Source of the DNA: Pectobacterium carotovorum
Lineage (GTDB): Bacteria; Pseudomonadota; Gammaproteobacteria; Enterobacterales; Enterobacteriaceae
NCBI RefSeq assembly: GCF_900129615.1
Contig: NZ_FQWI01000001.1
Span: forward strand, 744,001 to 808,000
Direction: 5' to 3'
Length of the DNA stretch: 64,000 bases
The position numbers and the translations under genes were made by a program. Below, piece after piece: positions 28,219-38,019 of this stretch; within the stretch, counting starts at the first letter, position 1, and every line of letters begins with the position of its first letter. The notes beneath the pieces are model-generated. The model was not told where the DNA came from. It saw only the letters and a list, made by a program, of their open reading frames with translations, and did not search any database.

Positions 28219-28312
28219 GGGCTTTTGTCCCGCCGTGTAACCTCAACTGGAGGTCGCCAGCTCTCGGACCAGACATCCATAAGGTATGGATCGGAACCCT
28301 AGCCAGCTATTT
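28175..28312 (-). ncRNA. Guanidine-I riboswitch (ykkC class) with terminator platform
   Basis: The minus strand shows the class hallmarks in order: GCTGGCTAGGGTTCCG (about 28294-28309), CTGGTCCGAGAGC (28261-28273), ACGGCGGGACAAAAGCCCGGGAGA (about 28213-28236). P1 pairs GCTG with CAGC. The 3' strand of the aptamer, GGGAGACAGC (28209-28218), can instead pair with GCTGTTCCC to form a long terminator stem ending in CGCTTTTTTCC at 28175. Guanidine binding should stabilise P1, prevent the terminator and turn on the downstream ABC transporter-deiminase-carboxylase operon. The recognition is by consensus from memory, but the match is extensive. Confidence 0.93.
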
Positions 28313-28496
28313 AGGTTGTTCAGCGCCATGCGTGGTGCTGTCCCGAATAGAGAAAAGCAAAATGCGTGCCAGTACCGAAAGTGCGGTTACGGCTGTGGTT
28401 TATAGGGAGAATTATGCGGGGAAGCGCGCTATCTCGGTGCAGTAGCACAGCAAGTGCGCTTCACGGCAGTGCAGAGCGCATTGCCGGATGCAGAAC

Positions 28497-28910
28497 TTAG
28501 TGTGCAGAACGGCTCGCCGCCATTTTTTCCAACAGCGCACTAAACGTGGCTTGTTCGTCAGGGGATAGCGCCTGAAGCATCTGCGCCTCAATCTGCTTTT
28601 CCTGATGCAGAAAAACCTGTGTAAACGCGACCCCCTTATCGGACAAACTGAGCCACACGCTGCGGCCGTCATCCGGGTTATCGATCTTGCGGACATAATC
28701 ACGTTTGACCAGCTCCGCGACCATGCGGGTGATCTGAGCCTTATCCCGACAGACCCTTTTCGCCAGCGACTGAGGCGTAATGCGCCCTTCCATCGCGATG
28801 ATCTTACATAAGCGGACATGCACCACATCCAGGCTGATGTCATGCGCCTTCATCTGTTCCTGCATCTGTGCCTTATAGCTTTCTAATAAGGCAAAAAGGG
28901 GTTTCATCAT
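28497..28910 (-). CDS. MarR-family transcriptional regulator
   Basis: A 137-residue winged-helix regulator: LAKRVCRDKAQITRMVAELVKRDYVRKI is the recognition region and DDGRSVWLSLSDKGV the wing. It is divergent from a DUF3861-like gene, and two inverted repeats fill the space between them, one directly at its start codon. It most likely represses both genes. Two adjacent ATG codons (28910, 28907) are possible and the ribosome site is weak. The ligand is unknown. Confidence 0.88.
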   Translation of the reverse strand: MMKPLFALLESYKAQMQEQMKAHDISLDVVHVRLCKIIAMEGRITPQSLAKRVCRDKAQITRMVAELVKRDYVRKIDNPDDGRSVWLSLSDKGVAFTQVFLHQEKQIEAQMLQALSPDEQATFSALLEKMAASRSAH

Positions 28911-28916
28911 ACTTTA

Positions 28917-28961
28917 TTGACTCAGTCAACCAATGATCATATAGTTGATTTTATCAACTAT
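28917..28961. promoter_or_regulatory. Two palindromic operators between marR-type gene and DUF3861 gene
   Basis: TTGACT-C-AGTCAA (28917-28929) and ATAGTTGAT-N3-ATCAACTAT (28941-28961) are perfect inverted repeats with related TTGA/TCAA ends. Their centres are 28 bp apart, close to an integral number of helical turns. They are the natural binding sites for the divergent MarR regulator. Confidence 0.75.
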
Positions 28962-28991
28962 CCATCACGAGTTCAATTTACCGAGGTCACA

Positions 28992-29255
28992 ATGGGAAAC
29001 GTCTATCAGATTACGGTGGAAGAAAAAGCCGAGCCGCAGCGTACGCTGTCGTTTGAATACTCAATTCACGATGATTTGTTCAAAATTCTGGAAAAAGTCG
29101 ATGGCAAAATGGACATGACGCCGGAACAGACTCAGGCCTTTATTGTGGGGTTGAAGCTATTTAGTGAAGTGATGATGCAGAATAGAAAGCACCCGCTGTT
29201 TAAGGAATTCGCCGCCCCGTTCAGAGAATTTATGCTTAATCTCAAGAAGCAGTGA
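28992..29255 (+). CDS. DUF3861-like small protein
   Basis: An 87-residue cytosolic protein starting MGNVYQITVEEKAEPQ, then SFEYSIHDDLFKILEKVDG and LKLFSEVMMQNRKHPLFKEF. This pattern recalls DUF3861 proteins. The ATG at 28992 has GAGG upstream; an in-frame start 25 codons earlier would read through the operators. No function is known for the family. The divergent MarR gene and neighbouring katG hint at a role in chemical or oxidative stress, but that is inference. Confidence 0.75.
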   Translation: MGNVYQITVEEKAEPQRTLSFEYSIHDDLFKILEKVDGKMDMTPEQTQAFIVGLKLFSEVMMQNRKHPLFKEFAAPFREFMLNLKKQ

Positions 29256-29269
29256 TCTGCACAGGGTCG

Positions 29270-29320
29270 CGCAGCAAAAATGATGCTCCCCGCGCCGTGA
29301 AAACACCGGCGTGGGGAGCG
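29270..29320 (-). terminator. Terminator of katG
   Basis: On the minus strand GCTCCCCACGCCG and CGGCGCGGGGAGC pair over 13 positions with one G-T pair, followed by ATCATTTTTGC. It may also stop the convergent DUF3861 transcript. Confidence 0.75.
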
Positions 29321-29327
29321 TAACGTC

Positions 29328-31945
<2,618 letters not shown>

Positions 31946-33076
31946 CTACAGCGACGGCGAACGGAGTATGAACTGAGTGATTTCGGCTCGTTTCCCTAAG
32001 CGGATCGGAAAACCGTTCCACAGGCCCGCGCCATTGCTCACGTACAGATGCATGCCATCCACGTCATAGCTGCCGGACACATAGCCTTCATTCGCCAGTT
32101 GCGTCACCCAATGCATACCCAGTACTTGGCCGCCGTGCGTATGGCCTGAGAGTTGTAAATCCGCTCCGGCATTCGCATTCTCTTTCGCTCCCGTTGGCCG
32201 ATGGCTGAGCAGAACGACGGCGGTATCCGGCGCTATCCCGCTGAGCGCAGCAGCAGTATCCGGCAGCAGCTGTTGAAAATCAGCAGCGGTACGATCGGTG
32301 ATCCCTGCCAGAACAAACGCGGCATTATCGCGACCAATCGACACATTTTCATTGAGCAACATACGTAAGCCCAGCGCATTCAGTCGCTGCACCCACTGCG
32401 TATATTCCACGTAATATTCATGGTTGCCCACGATGGCAAACACGCCGTGTGGCGCGGTCAGGTTACGCAGCGGTTCCATATCATCATGACGGGCACTGAC
32501 GGTGCCGTCGGCCAGATCGCCAGTAATCACCGTCAGATCGGGCTTAAGCGCGTTGGTTTTTGCCACCACCGCCTCCATCCAGGGGCGCTGTAACAGGCGG
32601 CTGGCATGTAAATCCGTTAGCTGCACCAGTCGGAAACCATCCAGTGCGGGCGGCAGTTGCTTCAGCTCAACTTCAACCGTGCGGACTTCCGGAACACGCA
32701 CGGCTTCCCAAACGCCAATCGCCGCCAGCCCCATCGCCACAACGGCCATTCCACCACGCAGCGCCATATTGTTCAGCAGAGTCTGTCCAACCGAACGGGA
32801 TAACAGACGCCCTACGATGCCGAGCAGATCGATGGCCAACAGCAGGAACGCAGATATCAGCAGCGCGCCAAACGCCCATCCCAAAAACATCAGGACAAAC
32901 GCGGGCACTTCCGGCGACGCCATCGTGCCAAAAAAGGTACGCGTAATCAGATGATGCTGCGAAGCCAGCAGCACTAAGACCGCCAGCATGCGCTTTACGG
33001 GCACACCGACACGCAAGCGCCAGACCAGACGCCAGATAACATAGAGGGCGATGAGCCCGGTAATGACATGAAACAC
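31946..33076 (-). CDS. Membrane-anchored metallophosphoesterase (YkuE/YaeI-like)
   Basis: The N-terminal ~150 residues hold four or five hydrophobic segments. The C-terminal calcineurin-like domain carries the dinuclear metal-site motifs LTDLHAS, ITGDLADG, VGNHEYY, LSHRP and SGHTHGGQ. Relatives act on phosphodiesters or lipid headgroups; the substrate here is unknown. I start at a GTG (33076) giving VFHVITGLIALYV, 376 residues, with a GAGAG purine stretch upstream. An ATG 48 codons earlier is in frame but adds a segment unlike the family. The start is therefore uncertain. Confidence 0.82.
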   Translation of the reverse strand: MFHVITGLIALYVIWRLVWRLRVGVPVKRMLAVLVLLASQHHLITRTFFGTMASPEVPAFVLMFLGWAFGALLISAFLLLAIDLLGIVGRLLSRSVGQTLLNNMALRGGMAVVAMGLAAIGVWEAVRVPEVRTVEVELKQLPPALDGFRLVQLTDLHASRLLQRPWMEAVVAKTNALKPDLTVITGDLADGTVSARHDDMEPLRNLTAPHGVFAIVGNHEYYVEYTQWVQRLNALGLRMLLNENVSIGRDNAAFVLAGITDRTAADFQQLLPDTAAALSGIAPDTAVVLLSHRPTGAKENANAGADLQLSGHTHGGQVLGMHWVTQLANEGYVSGSYDVDGMHLYVSNGAGLWNGFPIRLGKRAEITQFILRSPSL

Positions 33077-33290
33077 GGATGTTTTTCTCTCTTTATCGGT
33101 GATGTCGGTATATTGACGCGTAAATTTTACACCATGACGCACACATTGCAGATCAACGCGGTAGAGGTGTTGTGTTGCCAGAAGGTGCAGATTAACATGG
33201 CGCAATTCCATGCTGTACACATCATTGACCAGAATGAAGCCTGCTCGCTGGCGGCAGGTTGTGCATCATCTTGATTAACCAAGGACATTT

Positions 33291-34064
33291 ATGTTCGATT
33301 ACACCGACTTTCCCGAGCAACGGCAATCCAAAATCAGGCAGATCCTCAGCGAGGAAGGCAAAGTCGTCTGCGCCCAGCTCTCACGTGAATTGAACGTATC
33401 CGAGCACACCATACGGCGTGATTTGAAGGAACTGTCGCAATCCGGTGCCTGCAAGCGCGTCTACGGCGGTGCGGTCAGTATGCCGCCAGAGGTGATTGAT
33501 TTTGCCAGCCGAGCCACTATCGATGCCGCCCAGAAAGATCGCATTGCTCAGGCCGTCATCCCGCTGATAAAGCCCAACAGCTGCGTCTTCTTTGACACCG
33601 GTACCACCAACCTGGCGGTGGCGAAACAGATCCCGGCTGGCCTGAAGTTTACCGCCGTGTGTAATTCGCCCATCATCGCGGCAGAGCTGATGCAGTATCC
33701 GGACGTAGAAGTGATTTTTCTTGGCGGAAGGATTCAAAAAGAGGTCGGCGGCGCGATTGGCATCGATACGCTCAGGCAGCTAGAGAAGATGTATTTCGAT
33801 CAATGTCTGCTGGGAGGCTGTGCCTTTGATGCCAATGAAGGCCTGACCGTTTTTGAATATGACGATGCCGAATTCAAAAAATGTCTGGTGACCCGCAGCA
33901 GCGAAGTGATCGTTGCTCTGACCGCCAATAAGATCTCCGCACTAACGCGCTATCGTGTGGCGGCATGTGATGAAATCACCACGCTGGTAACCGATGATGA
34001 AATCTCTCCTGCCTGCCAGAGCGTATTAAGCGAAAAAAATCTCGATGTGATTATTGCCCGATAA
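33291..34064 (+). CDS. DeoR/GlpR-family transcriptional regulator
   Basis: A 257-residue repressor. The N-terminal HTH contains LSRELNVSEHTIRRDLKELSQSGACKRVYGGA, the typical DeoR box. The C-terminal sugar-phosphate-sensing domain has FFDTGTTNLAVAKQI and VEVIFLGGRIQKEVGGAIG. Members sense phosphorylated sugars. The convergent HAD phosphatase next door may act on the same compounds. A TTTATG start follows AAGGAC. The imperfect inverted repeat GCCTGC...GCAGGT just upstream (33240-33261) could be an operator. Confidence 0.88.
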   Translation: MFDYTDFPEQRQSKIRQILSEEGKVVCAQLSRELNVSEHTIRRDLKELSQSGACKRVYGGAVSMPPEVIDFASRATIDAAQKDRIAQAVIPLIKPNSCVFFDTGTTNLAVAKQIPAGLKFTAVCNSPIIAAELMQYPDVEVIFLGGRIQKEVGGAIGIDTLRQLEKMYFDQCLLGGCAFDANEGLTVFEYDDAEFKKCLVTRSSEVIVALTANKISALTRYRVAACDEITTLVTDDEISPACQSVLSEKNLDVIIAR

Positions 34065-34111
34065 TGCGACGGTAGCCCCAGCGGGTGCCGGCTCACTTCA
34101 TGCAGTTCACT

Positions 34112-34903
34112 TCATGAAAGCAGCAGCTTTATCGTTTTCAATACCCCATCGTCGTCATTGCTGCGGGCAATAAAATTCGCCGCAGCTTTGGTTTCCTCAA
34201 ACGCATTGCGCATCGCAAAGCTATAAGCCGCACGGCTCATTAGCTCAATATCATTGTAACCATCGCCGAACACCATTGTTTCATCGGGTGTAATCACCAA
34301 TTTATCCTGAAGTATTTCGACGGTGTGTCCTTTATGTACGCCAACGTTGGCAATATCGATCCAAGACGCTTCGGAAACCACGATATAAACATGGTCGTGA
34401 AACACATCAAGGTACTTCGCCGTCTCGTGACATTGCCCTTCTGGGTCATAAACCGTGATTTTCACAAAGTCATCGGTCACGGCAGCAAAACTGGATATCA
34501 GCGTCACGTTGGTGTACGACTTTTTCACCTTTTCCAGTAAGGCAGGACTAATCGTTTCCTTCACCATCGCACCATGCGGGGTACAACCGATGACCACATG
34601 CCGATCGTCTACGCTTTCCAGCACGCCAATCAGGCTCAAGGCAAGACGGTTTTTGATGAGCGACTGGTAAACGTAATTTCCCTGATGCTTGATGCGCGTC
34701 GCGCTGTCGCCCAGAATCCAGATATCTCTCGCTGCATCGCCAAAAAGCGCCTCAACCCGCTCGCACTGTTTGCCTGTGCAGACAGCAAACCGCACATCCT
34801 TCTCTTTCATTAGCGCATAAACGTCGGCAAACAAGGCTCTGTTGTAGTCGCCATCGCTGTGAAGAAACGTGCCGTCCAGATCGGTAATTACCAACTTGAT
34901 CAT
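34112..34903 (-). CDS. HAD-superfamily phosphatase, Cof type
   Basis: A 263-residue Cof/SupH-like sugar phosphatase. Motif I is DLDGTFLHSDGDY with the nucleophile and acid Asp, motif II lies in FAVCTGKQ, the motif III Lys is around residue 200, and motif IV is MVFGDGYNDIELMSRA. A C2-type cap occupies the middle. It probably dephosphorylates sugar phosphates in the cytosol. It converges with the DeoR gene. Confidence 0.88.
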   Translation of the reverse strand: MIKLVITDLDGTFLHSDGDYNRALFADVYALMKEKDVRFAVCTGKQCERVEALFGDAARDIWILGDSATRIKHQGNYVYQSLIKNRLALSLIGVLESVDDRHVVIGCTPHGAMVKETISPALLEKVKKSYTNVTLISSFAAVTDDFVKITVYDPEGQCHETAKYLDVFHDHVYIVVSEASWIDIANVGVHKGHTVEILQDKLVITPDETMVFGDGYNDIELMSRAAYSFAMRNAFEETKAAANFIARSNDDDGVLKTIKLLLS

Positions 34904-35299
34904 TCCACTCCCCTTTCAGATTGTACGTACACAGATAGCCGCGAGTCAGGCCGTCACCTGCCTGAACCAAGAGATATCGCTTTTGTGCGGTGTGTTAGAT
35001 GATTGACGTGATGATTAACCGACAATGCTCGATTTAGCTCTAAAAAATAATAAACACACTAAAATGAGCATAAGCGGGCAATAACAATCACCATTCGTCA
35101 AATTTATTGAAATATTACGCGAGAACAAGCATAGCACTTATTGATAATGCGCAACAAGAAGCAAAATCAATCAATAATGAGCAATAAAGGGAAAGAGAGA
35201 AAAGCAGTGGCAGAGTCGCGGTAAAGATGGTTCTGCCACACGCCAGAGGTTCACATAAAGATACGTCTGACGTTCAAACGCAATGCGTTATTCAAAAAC
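34904..35299. other. Gene-free AT-rich region upstream of the HAD gene
   Basis: About 400 bp with no supported gene. It contains the HAD-gene promoter on the minus strand and borders the ERIC element. Confidence 0.6.
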
Positions 35300-35426
35300 T
35301 ATACCCTAAATAATTCGAGTTGCGTGAAGGCGGCAACCGCGCGAATCCCCAGGAGCTTACTCAGGTAAGTGGCTGGGGTGAGTAAGGGCAGCCAACGCAC
35401 AAGCAGCTTGAAGTATGACGGGTATA
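35300..35426. repeat. ERIC (IRU) element, full length
   Basis: A 127-bp imperfect palindrome with ends TATACCC and GGGTATA. It contains GAATCCCCAGGAGCTTAC and GTAAGTGGCTGGGGTGAG, which match the conserved core targeted by the classic ERIC typing oligonucleotides. It ends 4 bp before the sugE stop codon and so lies in the 3' UTR of that transcript, where it could act as a terminator or stability element. Confidence 0.95.
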
Positions 35427-35430
35427 TACG

Positions 35431-35745
35431 TTATGAAGATAGCTTCATCATGACCAAGCCGCTGACGATCAACAGCGCAGCAATAATCCTCATGGCATTT
35501 GCGGGCTCATTCAGGAAGACCAATCCCACCACAAACGCCCCCACCGCACCAATTCCCGTCCAGATAGTGTAGGCCGTGCCCAGAGGGAGAGATTTCATCG
35601 CCATGGATAACAGCGCAAAGCTGATAATCATGGCGACAATCGTGACAGCCGATGCGCCTATTTTCGTGAAGCCATCAGACAGCTTCATGCTGTAAGACCA
35701 GACAATTTCAAATAGACCGGCGAGCGCTAATAGAAACCAGGCCAT
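35431..35745 (-). CDS. sugE: SMR guanidinium exporter SugE (Gdx)
   Basis: A 104-residue four-helix small multidrug resistance protein. The essential membrane Glu13 lies in LAGLFEIVWSYSMKLSDGF, a pattern typical of the SugE/Gdx branch, which exports guanidinium in exchange for protons as an antiparallel dimer. The AAGGAG site and a guanidine-II riboswitch lie upstream, which supports the substrate. It sits in the same island as the guanidine degradation operon. The ERIC element follows the stop codon. Confidence 0.94.
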   Translation of the reverse strand: MAWFLLALAGLFEIVWSYSMKLSDGFTKIGASAVTIVAMIISFALLSMAMKSLPLGTAYTIWTGIGAVGAFVVGLVFLNEPANAMRIIAALLIVSGLVMMKLSS

Positions 35746-35768
35746 ACCCAGTTCTCCTTAAACAGTGA

Positions 35769-35818
35769 ATGTGGGTCGTCCCGTGAATCCTTTTCGCGTC
35801 AGAGGTCGTCCCCTGCCA
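35769..35818 (-). ncRNA. Guanidine-II riboswitch (mini-ykkC)
   Basis: On the minus strand two hairpins each carry an ACGA loop: CAGGGG-ACGA-CCTCTG (35800-35815) and GGG-ACGA-CCC (within 35771-35785), separated by about 14 bases. That is the whole consensus of this small class. The AAGGAG ribosome site of sugE follows 10 bases later, so control is likely at translation initiation. Confidence 0.9.
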
Positions 35819-36108
35819 GGATGATATGCCGCGATACGATAACGTTGCGCTATCAGGGAGTAAAGTCTTTGCGCAACAGGCCGCCAGCCGTCTAAATCGC
35901 CTAAAAATTTCCAGGTGAAATTTTTAACGTTGCGTCATCAACGGCTTCATTCGACGAATTCGGCTAAACATTCGACACTTGAAAGAGGATGAGAAACAAA
36001 GCGCTTGCCACCAACGTCGGAGCCGTCCATAATAGCGCCCATTCCAAACGCTGGAATGAAGAAAAGCATTCTAATCAAAACGTTACTGATTAAGATGTTA
36101 TCTCCTGT

Positions 36109-36185
36109 ACGACCGTAGCTCAGTTGGTTAGAGCACCACCTTGACATGGTGGGGGTCGGTGGTTCGAGTCCACTCGGTCGTACCA
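36109..36185 (+). tRNA. valW: tRNA-Val(GAC), valW-like
   Basis: A 77-nt cloverleaf with acceptor ACGACCG/CGGTCGT, encoded ACCA, anticodon arm CCACC-TTGACAT-GGTGG and T arm GTGGTTCGAGTCCAC. It shares a 43-bp identical block with the copy at 19926 but has a different acceptor stem, so the two are the distinct valV and valW types rather than a duplication. The first pair is A1-U72 instead of G1-C72. It marks the right edge of the island. Confidence 0.96.
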
Positions 36186-36444
36186 ATTCATGTTCTGTAA
36201 ATATTACCCTACGCCCGTAGGTTAATGAATGTGAATTGAAATTTCCCTTACTCGTATCTTGTTAATTTCATCGACATCAAATTGAATCTAACGTCTTTTT
36301 ATCTGTTTTACCCTGCTGATTGGTTTGGATTCAGGCTACTGCTATGAATCGATCTTGATAAGAACCCGCTTTCCTTTAGGCTCGATTCGTGAAAAATCAT
36401 TCATCATTTATGCTCTGTGTTAGTACTCGAAAGGAAATGAGAAT

Positions 36445-36819
36445 ATGGAACTTAGTGAAGCTAAAGATATCGTAACAGCATTGATAAATGGTATTGATCC
36501 TACAACAGGAGAAGTCCTGCCAGAGGGAAGTCCATACAATGATCCGCAGGTTATTCGAGCCTTATTCACTGTGTGGAGTACAATCGAAACGAAAAAGACA
36601 CTAGAAGAAAAACAGCATGAAAATATTCAAGCAGGCCGCCCAAAAAATGCAGGTCTTGCGTGGAATGAAGAATCAAAAGCGCTCTTAGCCTCGAAATTCC
36701 AAAATGGCACATCCATTGACGAACTGGTTACAAACTTTGAGAGAACAAAGGGCTCAATTGTGTCAGAGTTGATGAAGCAAGGGCTAATTGAGCCAAAGGT
36801 TGATAATAAGATTAGCTAA
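36445..36819 (+). CDS. Unrecognised 124-aa protein with possible C-terminal HTH
   Basis: The N-terminal half has ALINGIDPTTGEVLPEGSPYNDPQVIRALF, a motif I associate with small uncharacterised proteins and some helicase tails. The C-terminal half, WNEESKALLASKFQNGTSIDELVTNFERTKGSIVSELMKQGLI, looks like a simple helix-turn-helix of the kind that recognises DNA. The base composition is more AT-rich than neighbouring backbone genes. The start ATG has AAAGGAAA upstream. No function is proposed. It lies just outside valW. Confidence 0.7.
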   Translation: MELSEAKDIVTALINGIDPTTGEVLPEGSPYNDPQVIRALFTVWSTIETKKTLEEKQHENIQAGRPKNAGLAWNEESKALLASKFQNGTSIDELVTNFERTKGSIVSELMKQGLIEPKVDNKIS

Positions 36820-36935
36820 CAAAATGAAGCACGCGACACCTGTTGTGCTGCAGCGTTACATAGTTGCGATGTCAGTATCCACATCAAATAACGCCAAGTC
36901 AGACTAAAGCATCATCTCATTTTTCAGGCAACACT

Positions 36936-36952
36936 GCGGCCCTACTGGCCGC
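36936..36952. terminator. Hairpin between convergent genes
   Basis: GCGGCC-CTACT-GGCCGC is a perfect 6-bp GC stem between the plus-strand small gene and the minus-strand LysR gene. There is no T tract, so it is only a candidate terminator. Confidence 0.35.
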
Positions 36953-36991
36953 AATAATCGATATTACCGAGAACTAAAACCCAGCCTCAGT

Positions 36992-37879
36992 CTATTTCGC
37001 CAATGCACGATCAATATAGCGGGTAAACTGTTGGTAGAGTTTCCCGGGGCGCGTCACGCTAAGCACGAGCTGAATCGCCGGAACGCTGGGAGCGCCATCT
37101 TCCGGCCCCAGAACATACAGTGCTTCGGACAGCGCGCTCTTCGGCAGTAAACCAATCCCCAGCCCCTTTGCCGCCGCGCTGCGGATGTTATCGAAAGACC
37201 CGCTCACATAAGAAAAGTAATACGGGCGTCCGACATGCTCCAACGCAGAAACCGCGCATTTCCGAATCACACAGCCATCAGGGAACGTGACGAGAGGAAC
37301 TTCATCAATTTCACTGAAATTCACCGCACCGGAACTGACCCAGTGAAGAGATTCAACCCGCAAAATTCTCTCTGTTTCAGAAACCAGCGGTTGTCCCGCC
37401 AATCCTTTGAGGATCACGACATCCAGGCGTTGCTGGGCAACCATCGAAGACAGCACGGTCGATGAAGCCGCCGTGATTTCCACCTTTAATCCGGGATTTT
37501 CCTCAAGACATAACGAAATGATGTCGTGCAGATTCTTAACCTCGAAATCATCCGGGACACCGAGCGCTACGCGGCCTGTCATCGGGGACTTCTGCAATGC
37601 GCCGATGGCCCGATGCGTACGTAGCAGGATGTCACGCGCGGCAGGCAGCAGCTGTCGCCCTTCTTCGGTCAAACCAAGAATGTGTCCCTGACGCCGCTCG
37701 ATAAGGCGACAACCGACATCCTCTTCTAAGCGTTTCAGGCCAGCGCTCAGCGTTGATTGCGTCCGTCCCAGCTCTTCACCCGCGCGTCCAAAACCACCGC
37801 ACTCCGCGATGGAGACAAAGATACGCAGTTGCTCCAGCGTGATACCACGCCCCTCTATCCGCTCTACCTGTGCTCGCAC
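36992..37879 (-). CDS. LysR-family transcriptional regulator
   Basis: A 295-residue LTTR. The N-terminal HTH is LRIFVSIAECGGFGRAGEELGRTQSTLSAGLKRLEEDVGCRLIERR, followed by a LysR substrate-binding domain (GRVALGVPDDF through LGIGLLPKSAL). The start is a GTG at 37879 with AGGA five bases upstream. It is divergent from the AEC transporter gene, with a perfect palindrome between them, so it most likely controls that gene and itself. Confidence 0.9.
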   Translation of the reverse strand: MRAQVERIEGRGITLEQLRIFVSIAECGGFGRAGEELGRTQSTLSAGLKRLEEDVGCRLIERRQGHILGLTEEGRQLLPAARDILLRTHRAIGALQKSPMTGRVALGVPDDFEVKNLHDIISLCLEENPGLKVEITAASSTVLSSMVAQQRLDVVILKGLAGQPLVSETERILRVESLHWVSSGAVNFSEIDEVPLVTFPDGCVIRKCAVSALEHVGRPYYFSYVSGSFDNIRSAAAKGLGIGLLPKSALSEALYVLGPEDGAPSVPAIQLVLSVTRPGKLYQQFTRYIDRALAK

Positions 37880-37915
37880 CGTTATCCTGACCTCTTGAGA
37901 TTATCGCTATTGATT

Positions 37916-37946
37916 AAATGAATTATGAACACATCATAATTCATTT
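37916..37946. promoter_or_regulatory. Perfect palindrome, probable LysR operator
   Basis: AAATGAATTATGA-N5-TCATAATTCATTT has perfect 13-bp arms and contains the T-N11-A spacing typical of LysR sites. It lies 37 bp from the regulator start and 74 bp from the transporter start. Confidence 0.8.
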
Positions 37947-38019
37947 AGCGGTTTATGAAACACCCCGCACAATTCAGGCATCGATATCTTCAAAAAATAG
38001 AGAAGAAAGAGGCTCATCC

